From positions 1 to 54,169 of the forward strand of contig NZ_JBEPNA010000019.1 of assembly GCF_040546025.1 (NCBI RefSeq): a DNA stretch of 54,169 bases. The letters are read 5' to 3'. Source of the stretch: Marisediminicola sp040546025 (GTDB taxonomy: Bacteria; Actinomycetota; Actinomycetes; Actinomycetales; Microbacteriaceae). Both the position numbers and the translations under genes were made by a program. The number at the start of each line of letters is the position of its first letter. The stretch's first letter is position 1. This document shows positions 1 through 11,600 of this stretch, in pieces. The notes under the pieces are model-generated. The model saw nothing but the letters and a program-made list of their open reading frames with translations. It was not told where the DNA came from and made no database searches.

Positions 1-95
1 CAGTCACCAACATGAACCGATTCTCCCAGCGCCGCGCACTGCCCACCGGATTCACCTCGGCGCGTTAACCAGAAAGTTCTGACCCACGCACCTAG
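1..95 (-). mobile_element. Partial insertion sequence end (IS481-like, inferred), left edge
   Basis: Bases 2-95 are the exact reverse complement of 54076-54169, so one 94-bp sequence lies at both window edges in opposite orientation. The shared block ends with CTAG at the inner boundary. IS481-family elements are known to insert at NCTAGN targets, which fits. Reading outward on the minus strand, an ATG at 13-11 follows GGGAG and starts a frame Met-Leu-Val-Thr that runs off the window, as a transposase start would. The element body lies outside the window, so the family is an inference. Confidence 0.55.
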
Positions 96-247
96 ACGAT
101 GGGGGCCCGCGCCCGGAGGAAATCGCCCCAGATGCGGGTGTGCGCGTCTTCGTGCAACGTGAGATCGGACGCGTGTGCCCGTAGCCTGAAGCCCGGGGGC
201 TCGACGCTCCCACCCAGGTTATTTCCGTTGTCGGCGGCGACGATCAG

Positions 248-1198
248 TTGCCCCAGCGGCACGCCCGATTGGTTATCGACCTGTGTCTGCGCGCCGGGGA
301 GGCGATGCCTGCTAACGGCGCGTCAGCGGCCGACGTGGTGGCCACCGTGCTGAGGATCAGCGACGCGTACGGGATCAGTGCCATGCACGTGGACATCACC
401 TTCACGTCGATCATGGTCTCGATCCATCGCGGGATGAACGAAGACCCGATGTCGGTGATGCGCATTGCGAGGGTGCGCACCACCGACTACACGCGGCTGC
501 ACGATGTGTACCTGCTCATCGACGAGATTTCCGGCCAAGACAGCCCGGTCGATGTGGACGACGCGCGAGAGCGGCTCACCTCGATGCTGACGAGCCCACA
601 CCCGTACCGTCGCTGGGTCGTGACCGCAGGCAAGGCCATTCTGGCCAGTGGCGTTGTGGTGATGTTCGATGTGAGCTTCGTGCTCGTGCTCGTTGCCGCC
701 GCCTCCGCGATCATCTCCGACGTCATCACCCGCAGGCTGGCAAAGTGGTCGGTTCCCGGTTTCTTCGCCCAGATGGCGGCCGCTGTGGCGACGACGAGCA
801 TCGCGGTATTCATCTTCTGGTTGCGCTCGGTGGGCATCGAACTGCCCGGTTCGAACCAACCGACGGTCATCGTTATCGCGGGAATCATCATGCTGCTCTC
901 GGGTATCGGCCGCAGCGCATCGGCCCGCGACGCGATCGACGGGTACTACGTCACCGCGACAGCACGAGGCATGGAGGTTCTCATGCTCACCCTCGGTCTC
1001 GCCGTGTACCGCGCGCTCTACGGATTCATGGATTCCGAATACGCGGTGACGGAGGCGCTTCCCGCCATGGTGGTCGCCCTTGCTACCGGTATCGGGCTCG
1101 CGGCGGGAACAACAATTGGAGGCTTCGCGGCCCGACGAACCTTCGGCCTGGACCATCAGGCCATGCTCGCCGGGCGGCGAACGCGGGGGGCGCGCTAG
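248..1198 (+). CDS. ThrE-type threonine/serine exporter family protein (short form)
   Basis: The first ~110 residues match the cytoplasmic ThrE/DUF1212 part: LCLRAGEAM, then NGASAADVVATVLRIS, VDITFTSIMVS and VRTTDYTRL. Several hydrophobic segments follow (around residues 130-165, 175-200, 210-225, 240-265, 270-290). ThrE proteins export threonine and serine across the membrane. At ~316 aa this copy is short: known ThrE proteins run past 400 aa, and here the second membrane half ends soon after AGTTIGG. The start is uncertain. The only early start in frame is TTG at 248, and a TAG lies in frame at 182-184. The insertion sequence ending at base 95 may have removed promoter or N-terminal sequence, so the gene may be damaged. 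Confidence 0.75.
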   Translation: MPQRHARLVIDLCLRAGEAMPANGASAADVVATVLRISDAYGISAMHVDITFTSIMVSIHRGMNEDPMSVMRIARVRTTDYTRLHDVYLLIDEISGQDSPVDVDDARERLTSMLTSPHPYRRWVVTAGKAILASGVVVMFDVSFVLVLVAAASAIISDVITRRLAKWSVPGFFAQMAAAVATTSIAVFIFWLRSVGIELPGSNQPTVIVIAGIIMLLSGIGRSASARDAIDGYYVTATARGMEVLMLTLGLAVYRALYGFMDSEYAVTEALPAMVVALATGIGLAAGTTIGGFAARRTFGLDHQAMLAGRRTRGAR

Positions 1199-1310
1199 CT
1201 TCGCATCCCATAGACACGGTCCGCAATTGGGGCGCGATTCGGGGCTATACAGACCTGTTCACGCGGGTCTATGGTGAGCGCGGGAAGCCGGTCTCGGAGT
1301 GGAGACTCAA

Positions 1311-4300
1311 ATGGGCGACGTTGCGCTGTTGGACCTTGTTCGGCACTTCGTTGCGCGCGGCGAGAATCTCGGTAGCCTGCATCCAGCCCTGGCAGTGTTG
1401 CGAGTTGTCAACTACCGGACCGATTCGGACGCGTTCGCGACAGTGATCCGCGGGCGATGCAAATTCAACGGTTTTCTGAGCATCGATGCGAGCAACGGGC
1501 TGTCCGTCAAAGCCGGAGTGGATGAGGCCGCCCCAGCATTCGATCCCGCTCAACGCGCACCGGTTTTCGACATCCGTGAGACGACTGTCGAATTCGAACT
1601 CGTCGCCGCGCGAACTGGATCGTCTGTCATCGCTGCAGGGGTGCAGTCGATCGGCGCTCCCGCGAGTTTCGCGCCGACTCAAGCAGTTCTGGACGCGCTC
1701 GCGCAGCCGGCGCCAGGGGTGCCGCCAAGCGACTATCCGGCGACGGACTTCTCCTTGGAGCTGATGCTCAATGCCCCTCGACTGCGACCACCGTTCCTTC
1801 ATCCCGCGAAACTGAATGACGTTGGTACTCTCTCGCCCGACCCGACGAAGGCCGAGGTCGCGCTCACTCTTCCGAAACTACGCTTCCGAATCAGCCAGGC
1901 CGCCCCGGGACTGCGGGTGGAACTTGTCTCTGCAGGGGCTGCCGGACTCGACGACCCCGGAGACATCGGGGTAGCGGAACTCATCACGATGGATCCGCCG
2001 TACGCCTTCATCGGTCGACAGACAGACCGCGTCATCGGAATCGGACTCCGTTCCGCGACACTCGACCTGTCAGGCGAATCGACGCCCGCTGCGATTCGTG
2101 AGAAGACCGGGGTTGGCGACGACTGGACGGGGCTGTACCTGCCCGATGCACGAATTTTCGTCGCCCCGACCGAGGATCGTGGACTCGCGTTCGATGTGGG
2201 AGCAAAGGAGCTCTTGATTGGGGTGAACGAGTCAGCGGGCATCTGGGGCGATTTTGAGGCTGTTCTCATGAATCAGGGCTCAGGCGAACTGATTGTCGGA
2301 GCACGCTTCGCTGATCCGTCCGGGCACCTGTACGGCATCCACAAATTCGAACCGCTGAAGGCGCGAGCCCGCATCCCCGCGAAGACCCAACTCCTCGTGG
2401 ATGTCTCCGGTGGACGCACCCCGTACACGATCGAGGCGAAAGTCGGCGCCGCACCGAAGACAAGCGGCCGCGTGTTCGTCGTCGATTTTGGTGCCAGCAA
2501 CACGATGACCATCGAAGTAACCGCCACAGCGCAGGGCGGAACCACGAAAATGCTCACCATCACGGCCGAGCGACTCGCCGTGATCGGCAGGCTCGACACC
2601 CCGGGGCCGCAACCCGCAACGACCAGCGATCTCGAGGTCGGCCCACCGACAGGCGACCTCACAATCGTCGTCGTCACGCGCCACACGGATGATGTCGTGC
2701 TCGCGACCGACCCCCGCGACGACACCATCCTGTGGGCGGTCGATGGGGGAGCCCCAGGTGCAGCCTCGGCGACGATAACTGTTCCTGTCGCTGTCGGGGC
2801 CAGTCATATCGTGACGGCGCGTCGACCCGCGACCTCGGTCCCGTCGGCACAGCCGTTCTACTTCAGCTTCGAGGAACCCGCGGTGTCGACGCCCACTCCG
2901 GACGTGTGGACGACAAAGGCCGCGGCCCAGTCAGTCCCGGTGTCCCGTGTGCCCGGCGGCCAAGATTCCATGGTGGCAAACCACGCGCTACTGACGGCTT
3001 TGCCGGACAACGCAAAGATCGCGATTACGGGTCAGGCCAGCAAAGAAACGGCGGGACTGAATTACAACTTCCAGCTCGCGCTGCGCCGCGCCGCGTCCGT
3101 CAAGAGAGCCATCCAGCGCGCCTATTCTGCGAAGCGCTTCGACATCACCGCGTATCCGTTAGCAAGCACGCCACCGGCCGCGTGGGATGCCGCGACCGGG
3201 TGGAGCTCACACGTCACCGACCGCAACCAATACTGGCGCGTCGACGTGGCTTTCCCCATCCCCGTTGCCTCACCCGAGCGCACCGGCACGATCTCGATCG
3301 CACGACCCACGGTGCCCACACAAGTCGAGAAACCTCCTCAGGATCCGCAGCCGGAGCGTCCCGCCTCGCCCGATTGGTTCCGAGCGGCGAGCGTGAAGGT
3401 TCGGGTGATCGCCTCCGAGATCATCGCGGTCGAACTCACGCTGGAGGTCGACTTCGAAACATTCGCCGAAGAGCGGCTGCGGAATACCGGGCAACTTCCC
3501 GCCGGGTCTCAATCCCCGACCGGGAAAGCGCTCGTCAACGGAACCGCCGTCGGGCCGGGCAATCCGGCCGACGGAATAACGAAGTTCCGGGTGCTTGTGC
3601 AAAGCGACCCGGCAACCGGCAAGATCACGACGCTCATCGCCGCCGGCGCCGATCCCGCGGATAAGGACGGTCTCTATCTGTTCGGCTGGATGCCGGGCGA
3701 CCCGGGCGCTCCGACCCTGCAACATCCCGCATCGCCCAAGGACTTCCCCCGCACTCTTCTCGGCGCCTACCTCACGTTCTGGCCCCTCCTGGCGGAGTTT
3801 CCGCCCGTTGAGGCAGGCGAGGCCCTCGCCGACGGCGAAGCAACCACGGGAGATATCGTCAACGCCTCGATCGCCGGTGCCGCGCTCGTCCTCCCCGCGG
3901 TCATCGCGGCCGTGCCCTGGTTCCAAGTCGAGCGCGTCGTTCTCTATGGCGCCGAATTCGAAGGGGCATGGCGCAGCGTTGACGGCGTCGTGGGATTCGA
4001 CGGCAGGCTGTTGTTCGACGTCGAAGTCGACTGGAGCGCAAACTTCCTCGGACTGATCGAAATCAGCACGCAGGCTCCGCTGAAGGTTCGATACAAGGCC
4101 ATCGGCTTGCGGTTCGGCAACACCGAGGACGACGGCTCTCAGGGGTTCATGCTGCGCCCGATCTTCGACTCCGGCCGCGGGTTCACGATCGACCTTGCGA
4201 GTGGTGGGTCGATCAAACTCATCGACCCGCTGGGGCAGATTCTCAAGATCCTCGGCGCCCGCGTGTCCAAGCAGAACCCGTTGAGCTTCGAGATCGAGAT

Positions 4301-7300
4301 CGGGCTCGGTATCGATCTCGGTGTCGTATCCATCGAACGCGCGGGCCTGCGGGTCGTCTTCGGTGAGCCGCCAAGCGTTGAGCTGACCTCGCTCGGTGCG
4401 TCTGTCGACATTCCCGGCGCGCTCGTCGGCAGCGGCTATATCAAGATCGGAAAAACAACCGACTCTCAGGGGAACGAAATCTCGGTCATCGGCGGCCAGC
4501 TCGACCTCACTCTGAGAACGATCAGCCTCCGCGTGTCGGCCGCCCTGGCGATCGCAACCATCCCGGAGGAGGCGGGAGGCCCCGCAACCGGCGTGTACGT
4601 CGGCATGGACATTATCCTTCCCGTCGGCATTCCCCTCGGTTCCTCCGGACTCGGCATTTTCGGCTTCCGCGGAATCTTCGGGATGCACTACCAACGCAAC
4701 CCGGCGATTGGGGCGAGTAGCAACATTCCCTCGCTCGCGTGGCTTCAGGCGGCGGGAGGGCGACCAAACCTCCTCGCCAATGGGGGAGTGGAACTGTGGA
4801 CGCCGGAGATCGACAAGTGGGCATTCGGCATCGGCATCCTCATCGGGACGATGGAGGGCGGGTACATCCTCAATCTCGACGGGACCTTCCTTCTCGAGTT
4901 GCCCGGACCGCGCGTCATCATCATGCTCAACGCCCGCATCGTGAGCCCACCACCCTCGATGGACGGCATGGGAATGTCGGGCGGGATACTCGCGGTCATT
5001 GAAATCTCGCCCGATCACTTCCTGATCGGACTCATCGTCGAGTGGTCGATCGAGGACCTCATCAGGATCGTCATTCCCATCGAAGCGGTGTTCCCGTTCG
5101 GTGCCAACGCATCAAAGTGGCATATCTACCTCGGAGCGCGCCCCGGTCTCGGGCAGCCGGTATCCGTGGATGTGCTCGGAATCGTCAGAGGCACCGGATA
5201 CCTGATGTTCAAGGGGGATGGACTGCCCGCGTTCCCCGTGCACAAGGCCACGCTGCCCGAAATCAAAGGGTTCGCCATCGGCCTCGGCGTCGGGGCGAGC
5301 TTCACCTGGGGCGACGTCGACGCGGGCCTGTACCTCAAGGTGGGCGGCGGAATGGACGCGGTCATCGGATTCGATCCGTTCATCCTCGCAGGCACAATCT
5401 GGGTCGTTGGGGAGTTGCGGATCTTCATCATCTCCATTGGAGCCGACGCGCAACTGACGGCGATCGTCGCCGAACAGCCGGACGGTAGCTTCGACTTCTC
5501 CGCCCACGGCCAAGCATGCGGCCACGTCGACTTCTTCTTCTTCGAGGTGAGCGGCTGCGTCGAAATCGACATCAACAGCGATCCTCCCGCCGCCAAAATG
5601 CCAGTCCTCGTCGACAAGCTGTCGCTGAAGTCACGCTCGCCCGCCCTACTGCAGGGCACTGGCGTCGACCGTGGCATCGACACGAGCCTCGGCGAGGCGG
5701 TTCGAGGGGCGATGCCTGCCCTCAACGATCCGAATCTCCCCATTGTGCCCATCGACGCCGTCCCCGTCATCTCCATGAACGTCCCACCGGTGGTACCCGC
5801 AGGACTCACGATCAGCGGACTGCCCGCTGCGAGCATCTCGCCCGCCGGCGGACTCCTCGGCGCACCCGACGTCGGTTATGCCGAACGCGGCGGTGAACGC
5901 TACCGCTACGACCTGTCCTCCATCCTCGTCGAACGAATCGACCCGGCCACCGGAAACCCGGTGACCCCAGCGGTGTCGGGCACCACGGCGCCGGTCACGT
6001 GGTGGCGCCAGAGCTCCGCAAACGAACCCGCCCCCGTTGCGCAACTCGCGCTGTTCACCTGGGAACCGTCTCCCGCCACGAAGGCCGTCGAGAAGACAGA
6101 CCATCTGGTCGAGGACCTCGTGAACCGGTGGGGGACTGCCTGCTCGGTGAGCGCGGAGGCGGCCGAAGTTCTGTGGACCTTCCGATTCGAAGACCTCGGT
6201 CCCTCGATCACCGGGTGGGACCTCGAAGGTGTCGCTTGGCCGGATGCCGCGGGCACCGTCCGAACGGCGCCGCCCGCGACCGACCTTCGGGTCACGGAGC
6301 GATGGCGCAGCGGCGACCTGCAACTCGATGGGATGCGCGGGGTGATCCCCGCCGTCGTCGTCGCCGCCGCGGTGCCGTGTCGCCGCAAACCCACACGTCC
6401 GGACTTCGATGAGGTTGGCCCCGCGATTGTCATCGGAGGCCGAGGACCCATCCGAGCCGATTCCCCATCCGGAGCTTTCCTCCCCGACCACGGCGATGCG
6501 TTCGGTCACCTCGTGCGAAACGACGTCCAGAAGCCCGCCCGGGTGACAAGCCGCCTCCTCGACAAAGTCACTGTCGCGTCCCTGACCGAGGAGCACCTTC
6601 GCACCGCAGTAGTGGGCTCCACTACGAGCGCCCTCCGGGATGTGATCACGCGATCGTCCGCTGGCGACGCAGTGAGTAGAACAGCCCAGGCGGCCGCCCT
6701 TGGCGCGCTTCGCCCCTCCGACGACCAGACCGGCCGGGCCACGAAACCCACATGTGCAGCAAAGGTTCTTCAGGCGCCCATGCTCGACGATGGTTCGCCC
6801 ATCTCCATTGGCGACCAGCGCCGCGCCGAGGAGGTGGCGAAGCGACTCGACGAGCTCAAGGTCACCCACGGTGAACTCGACGACGTCGTCGTCATGCACA
6901 CGAGCGGATTCGCTTCAGCCGACGTGCTGCTGCTCTGCCACCGCAAACGCGAAGACGACTGGCCCGTCGTTCGAGTCGTTGGCAAGGATGACTCGACCCT
7001 CGACCGGATTCAGCTCGATGGATCCTTCATCATCTCCCCAGCAGGTGTTCCGCCGCGCTGGGATGACCCGGCGGGGCCGTGGGCGAACGATGTCGACGAC
7101 GTCCTCGCCTACGCGACGACGACCGGACTCCTCGCTCTGCTCGTTCATCTCGACGAATACCCCGACGCAGTTACGGTTGAAGTCGGAAGCAGGCACGACG
7201 ACAGCAGGCGCGACAAGCAACTGACTCCCGCCTACTGGCTTGCAGCTTTCAGCACGGTCAGCTGGGCCGAAATCACCCGACGAGATTGGGACCAGACCCA

Positions 7301-8639
7301 GCAGGACAGCGACAAGAGTGTCCTCACGAAGTTGCTCGGCCCGACCCCGACCGACGACGTGTTGCTCATCCCCGACTCCCTCTACCGGATCACCGTGAAT
7401 TCGTACGGCACGCGCAAGGGAGACGGCGCCACTCGCGGCTCGAGCGTGGCGCCCACCGCGGAGTCCTTCTGGTTCCGCACTGACCGAATCGCCGACGGAC
7501 CAGTCCCGGCGACCGGAGGCGGTCCCGCCGAACCGGTGGCAGCCGCGAACGCTCCGGCGCTCCACTTCGCAAGCAGGCCCCCGCTGCCAGTCCGGCTGGA
7601 ACCGTGGCTTCTCGTGACGTTACCCGCGGAGGGTGAGAGAAACGTGTTCACAGACCAGAACGTCAAGGTCGTGTTCAACACCGCGGATGTCGAACGGATC
7701 TTCAAGGCCTACGGCAAGCAGCTCCAGGTGCGGATCGAGGCGTCGTCGGGCCGCCACCCCAAGGAAACGGGTGACGGACTGGCGCTTCCACTCCTGCTCA
7801 CTGCGGGTCTCCTCCACCCCGTCGCCGCCACCGTGCTCAGCCCCTACGAAGATGCGCTCCTCGACGCCGCAGCCATCATCAGCAGGGATGCGGAGTTCTG
7901 CATCGACATTGACGAGACCCGGACCCGGCACATCGAGATCGACATCCCTATCCACCTCGATCGGGCCACCGACTACATCCTCGACGTCGAAGTCGTCCCC
8001 GACGGCGCAGCGGTGGGCACGCGCGGGCCACGGGTATTCCGCCGCCAATTCTCGAGCGGAATGTTTGGTTCCGTCGGCGAATTGGCCGGTTCCCTCGCGG
8101 GAGCACGAGTCGTCGGGCGCGGTGCTCGCACCGGTGCGGTCGCCGGGATCGTTTCAGCTCTCGCCGGGCACGCCCCGGCTGGATCCGAGTTCGATGATGC
8201 CTGGGTCGCGGCGGGGTTCGACCCTCTGCAGACCGCGTCGGTCCCACGAATCACCGTGCTCTGGGAGCAGCCCGACGTCAGCCTTCCTCCTGTTCCCACC
8301 GGACTGCTCGTTGAGGCGAGCGCACCGCTTACCCGCAGGCGGCCATACCCGAGAGCGGTCACGGACATGACGGGTCCGGTCCCCGCCGATCGATGGGTGT
8401 TGGAGGACCGCACGTGGCTCGACCTCGTCGATGCGTCCGCTGCCGGCGTAGTGCAGTCGATCATCCATTCACCCGGAGCAGACCGGTACCTTGTTCTGCT
8501 CCAGCCAGGCGCCCGCGGACGCCTCGTAGAACTCGACCTCGTCGATGCTGCATTCCCTGACCTACCGTTCCTCAACCAGACCGAGCACCGCCGTGCTGTC
8601 GTCTGGGTTGCCCTCGACCGAGCCCCGTGGGAGGAGTGA
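1311..8639 (+). CDS. Giant beta-rich protein with OmpA-like segment (2442 aa), unknown function
   Basis: I do not recognise this protein as a whole. The ATG at 1311 has GGAG at 1301-1304; an earlier in-frame GTG at 1299 lacks a well-spaced site. Residues ~560-655 resemble an OmpA C-terminal domain: an AITGQASKE core, then NYNFQLALRRAASVKRAI, where N, L and RRA match the peptidoglycan-binding consensus. Residues ~870-1430 are a long series of amphipathic, glycine-rich strands (IEIGLGIDLGVVSIERAGL; GLGIFGFRGIFGMHY) that could form a large beta-solenoid or barrel-like fold. The C-terminal ~900 residues look like mixed globular and Ig-like segments. There is no signal peptide or membrane anchor. 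The stop overlaps the next start by one base (TGATG), so the trio is probably co-translated. DUF6603-like content is possible but untested. Confidence 0.8.
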   Translation: MGDVALLDLVRHFVARGENLGSLHPALAVLRVVNYRTDSDAFATVIRGRCKFNGFLSIDASNGLSVKAGVDEAAPAFDPAQRAPVFDIRETTVEFELVAARTGSSVIAAGVQSIGAPASFAPTQAVLDALAQPAPGVPPSDYPATDFSLELMLNAPRLRPPFLHPAKLNDVGTLSPDPTKAEVALTLPKLRFRISQAAPGLRVELVSAGAAGLDDPGDIGVAELITMDPPYAFIGRQTDRVIGIGLRSATLDLSGESTPAAIREKTGVGDDWTGLYLPDARIFVAPTEDRGLAFDVGAKELLIGVNESAGIWGDFEAVLMNQGSGELIVGARFADPSGHLYGIHKFEPLKARARIPAKTQLLVDVSGGRTPYTIEAKVGAAPKTSGRVFVVDFGASNTMTIEVTATAQGGTTKMLTITAERLAVIGRLDTPGPQPATTSDLEVGPPTGDLTIVVVTRHTDDVVLATDPRDDTILWAVDGGAPGAASATITVPVAVGASHIVTARRPATSVPSAQPFYFSFEEPAVSTPTPDVWTTKAAAQSVPVSRVPGGQDSMVANHALLTALPDNAKIAITGQASKETAGLNYNFQLALRRAASVKRAIQRAYSAKRFDITAYPLASTPPAAWDAATGWSSHVTDRNQYWRVDVAFPIPVASPERTGTISIARPTVPTQVEKPPQDPQPERPASPDWFRAASVKVRVIASEIIAVELTLEVDFETFAEERLRNTGQLPAGSQSPTGKALVNGTAVGPGNPADGITKFRVLVQSDPATGKITTLIAAGADPADKDGLYLFGWMPGDPGAPTLQHPASPKDFPRTLLGAYLTFWPLLAEFPPVEAGEALADGEATTGDIVNASIAGAALVLPAVIAAVPWFQVERVVLYGAEFEGAWRSVDGVVGFDGRLLFDVEVDWSANFLGLIEISTQAPLKVRYKAIGLRFGNTEDDGSQGFMLRPIFDSGRGFTIDLASGGSIKLIDPLGQILKILGARVSKQNPLSFEIEIGLGIDLGVVSIERAGLRVVFGEPPSVELTSLGASVDIPGALVGSGYIKIGKTTDSQGNEISVIGGQLDLTLRTISLRVSAALAIATIPEEAGGPATGVYVGMDIILPVGIPLGSSGLGIFGFRGIFGMHYQRNPAIGASSNIPSLAWLQAAGGRPNLLANGGVELWTPEIDKWAFGIGILIGTMEGGYILNLDGTFLLELPGPRVIIMLNARIVSPPPSMDGMGMSGGILAVIEISPDHFLIGLIVEWSIEDLIRIVIPIEAVFPFGANASKWHIYLGARPGLGQPVSVDVLGIVRGTGYLMFKGDGLPAFPVHKATLPEIKGFAIGLGVGASFTWGDVDAGLYLKVGGGMDAVIGFDPFILAGTIWVVGELRIFIISIGADAQLTAIVAEQPDGSFDFSAHGQACGHVDFFFFEVSGCVEIDINSDPPAAKMPVLVDKLSLKSRSPALLQGTGVDRGIDTSLGEAVRGAMPALNDPNLPIVPIDAVPVISMNVPPVVPAGLTISGLPAASISPAGGLLGAPDVGYAERGGERYRYDLSSILVERIDPATGNPVTPAVSGTTAPVTWWRQSSANEPAPVAQLALFTWEPSPATKAVEKTDHLVEDLVNRWGTACSVSAEAAEVLWTFRFEDLGPSITGWDLEGVAWPDAAGTVRTAPPATDLRVTERWRSGDLQLDGMRGVIPAVVVAAAVPCRRKPTRPDFDEVGPAIVIGGRGPIRADSPSGAFLPDHGDAFGHLVRNDVQKPARVTSRLLDKVTVASLTEEHLRTAVVGSTTSALRDVITRSSAGDAVSRTAQAAALGALRPSDDQTGRATKPTCAAKVLQAPMLDDGSPISIGDQRRAEEVAKRLDELKVTHGELDDVVVMHTSGFASADVLLLCHRKREDDWPVVRVVGKDDSTLDRIQLDGSFIISPAGVPPRWDDPAGPWANDVDDVLAYATTTGLLALLVHLDEYPDAVTVEVGSRHDDSRRDKQLTPAYWLAAFSTVSWAEITRRDWDQTQQDSDKSVLTKLLGPTPTDDVLLIPDSLYRITVNSYGTRKGDGATRGSSVAPTAESFWFRTDRIADGPVPATGGGPAEPVAAANAPALHFASRPPLPVRLEPWLLVTLPAEGERNVFTDQNVKVVFNTADVERIFKAYGKQLQVRIEASSGRHPKETGDGLALPLLLTAGLLHPVAATVLSPYEDALLDAAAIISRDAEFCIDIDETRTRHIEIDIPIHLDRATDYILDVEVVPDGAAVGTRGPRVFRRQFSSGMFGSVGELAGSLAGARVVGRGARTGAVAGIVSALAGHAPAGSEFDDAWVAAGFDPLQTASVPRITVLWEQPDVSLPPVPTGLLVEASAPLTRRRPYPRAVTDMTGPVPADRWVLEDRTWLDLVDASAAGVVQSIIHSPGADRYLVLLQPGARGRLVELDLVDAAFPDLPFLNQTEHRRAVVWVALDRAPWEE

Positions 8640-11600
8640 TGGACCGCCGAATCGTCGATCCCAACAAATTCATCCTCCTCGGCGGGCTGACCGACTGGAG
8701 CGTCATCGCGAAGTCCCGGCAGCGTCGCGAACCGATTACCCCTAGCGAAATCGCACGCTCTCGCGGCCTTGAATCCGGCAGCGTCATGCAACTTCGCTGG
8801 CTGACAGCGAAGACCATGGGGTACCCCACCGAGCCCTTTACGGTGTGGCGGCGACCGGCCAGTATCCAGCAGGAACTCAATCCAGCGTCTTCCCGGACCA
8901 TCGCCACCTTCACCGGCGTGATGATCGTGTTCGATGTGCCATACGTCTTCGTCCAATTCGAGCTCACGGCACCCGTCGGAAGTGCGATTCGCGTATGGTC
9001 TGGGGCGCCCATGGCATCGACGCTCGTCGGATCCGCGGTCACCACGGTATCGATGACACGGATGAGTTTCTCCGCAACAGCGATCCACACCATCGAATTG
9101 CCCTTCGGCGCGTCGCTGAACGGGGTTCTGGCGCTCGACGAAAGCGTCGCTGAAGCGCCCGATTGGGAGCCCATCGAGACCGTCGGACTCCCGGTGCGCA
9201 CCGACTGGGCGAACATTGGCGGTTTCGGCGCACCGCAGGGTTTCGTCGCCGTACCGGTCGATCCGCGCCAGGCGGCTTTCGAGCGGTTCCAACGAGGTGC
9301 TCCGTTCTATGGATGGGACGACGAACTCTTCCCCGGAACCCCGTCACCGCCGTGGCAGCTCGCCGACCCGAAGTCGATGATCGAAACCGTGCAAAAGGAC
9401 ATGCTCGACGACCTGCGGCAGATGGTGATTACCCTCCCTCCCGAACAACACGCCCAGTTCCAGATCGACCAGACTCTCGCTTCCAACGGAGGCAACCTCC
9501 CGGTCGTTCTGCACCACCGTCCCCTCGAGGCCTTGCTCTACGGGGCGGCGACCGACGGCCTCGCCTCGCTCATCGCCGGTTACGGCACCGCGTTCCAGGA
9601 GTCCATGTTCCTCGACGACCGACACGGCACGGTCAGAGTCAGACACGACTACATGGTCACCGCCCGGTACGAGAACGGTGTCGGCAACGAGCCCGGTCCG
9701 GTCGAGTTCGCCGCCATCCTGTACGCGCCCGGCGCGCTCGGAGGCATCCCGGCACCGTCGGGGCTGACGACCGAAGTTGCAGGCCTCACCAGCCTGCCGG
9801 CACCAGACGAACCATGGGCGCCGGTCATCCGGGTCGGTTGGGACGCGTTGGCCGCCCAGCTCGGGCACCGTGTCGGCTCGTACGCGTTCGCGCGCGCCAA
9901 CGTCGCTCCGGCGCGCGGAGTGACGGCGCTCATGCAGGCACGACCACGCGATACCGCACTCCAACCGCTCGGACTCGGCATGCCGACGGCCCAGGACACC
10001 CGTCGATACGGAACCGACGACGACTATCAGATCGACTCGAACACAGCCTCCAATGCGCTCACCTACGCGGTCGCGCATCACGACCTCTTCGGCATCTTCA
10101 GCCGCTGGTCAACAGTGAACGCTGCGGTGAGCGAGCCACCCGTCGAGCGCGCAACGATCACCTCAGCGCGCCTCGACGTCGCCAACGGCGGTTCCGGGGC
10201 GCTCTGCCCGGCCACACTTGTCGTCGAGTTTGCGTGGAATTGGGCAGTGCGCACCCCCGACTTCATCCAGATCTCCGGCAGCCTCTATCCCCAAGCGAAA
10301 CTCGGCGACGCCCCCGCCGACCTCTCCATTCCACCCGGACTCGCGACCACATTCGCAGCCCCGGGCAGTCTTCTCACGATCGACCTTGCGCCGGACGGCA
10401 GCGCAGCTATCACCGGCATCAGCTCCGGGTTGGCAGCCACGCTCCGACACCTCTCGCCTGACGGCCGCTCCGTGATCGGGGCGCCGTCCGCGGCCGCCGG
10501 GCCGAGACGTTACCAGGTCGAGGTGGTCGGCTACCGTCTCGACTTCGACGCTGCGGCACGCCAAGGGCTTGCGCTATGGGTGCGCGGACGCGAGGCGCGC
10601 GCGCCCGGGCGTGTGGGGGACTGGTCGTCGCATCCTGTGATCGCGTCGACCTCGGACCCTCGGCCCCCCATCGTCACCAACACACGGGAATTCGTACAGC
10701 TCGCGAGCCTCGCCGACGCCGACGGGATCCACCACGCCGTGCTGAATTGGGCGCCGGCGCAAGGAGCGGTCGCCTACTTTGCCTACAACTGCGCAGAGGA
10801 GCGGTTCCTCGCCGACCGTGGGCTTACCCCTTCCGAACTCTCGCTCACGCTGGAAGAGCGTCTGGTGATCCTGAGGGATGCATTCCAAGCCAATCCGGAT
10901 CGGCGTTCTTTCGCACGAATCAACTCCACGCCGGTCACGGGCACCCGCATGCCGATTACATTTCCCCGAGGAAGCAAGGAGCTCCACCTCTATGTCGTTC
11001 TCGGCGTGTCCGGGGGAGGCGTCGAATCGGAATGGCCCGACTCCGGATCGCCCGGCCTCCGCCTCCGCTTCGTCGCCTACGCAGCACCTCACGTCACCGC
11101 CCCGGCCCCGCCCCAACTCGAAGTGGCCTCAGCCTTCGACAATGCGGCCGGGCTGTACAAGGCATCCGTCCGCATCACGAGCGCCCCCGGCGCCCGAGTC
11201 AAACGGATTGATCTGCACCGCGTCCGCGTGCCGGACGCGGCCCTCGCCGTCGAATCAATGGGACCAGCCGTCGCCGAAATCGACGGTACAGGCGCCACAT
11301 TCGCGGTCGCACCAACAGTCTCCGCGGTTAGAGGCGAAGCCCAGCCCATCGGGACGATCCGCGGACTTGACCCGGTGCCAGGCTCATGGAAAACCGTCTT
11401 CTACCGAGCCGTCGCGTGGAGTTACGACGACGCGAGCCGAGGGATCATCGGCGGGCGGTCGGATGCCAGCGCCGTTCGAATGGTCGTCGTCCCTCCTGCC
11501 GACCCGCCGCAACTCTCCCCGCCCGCGTGGACACCAGCAACCCCTGGGTCGCCTGCCGGGGTAGTCGGCACCGCGGTCTTCGCGCCCCTCGCTCTCACCC

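Noticed and set aside
3270..5018. 582-codon open frame on the minus strand inside the first giant gene
   Set aside because: Charged, repetitive composition and no start context; explained by the GC-rich sense gene.
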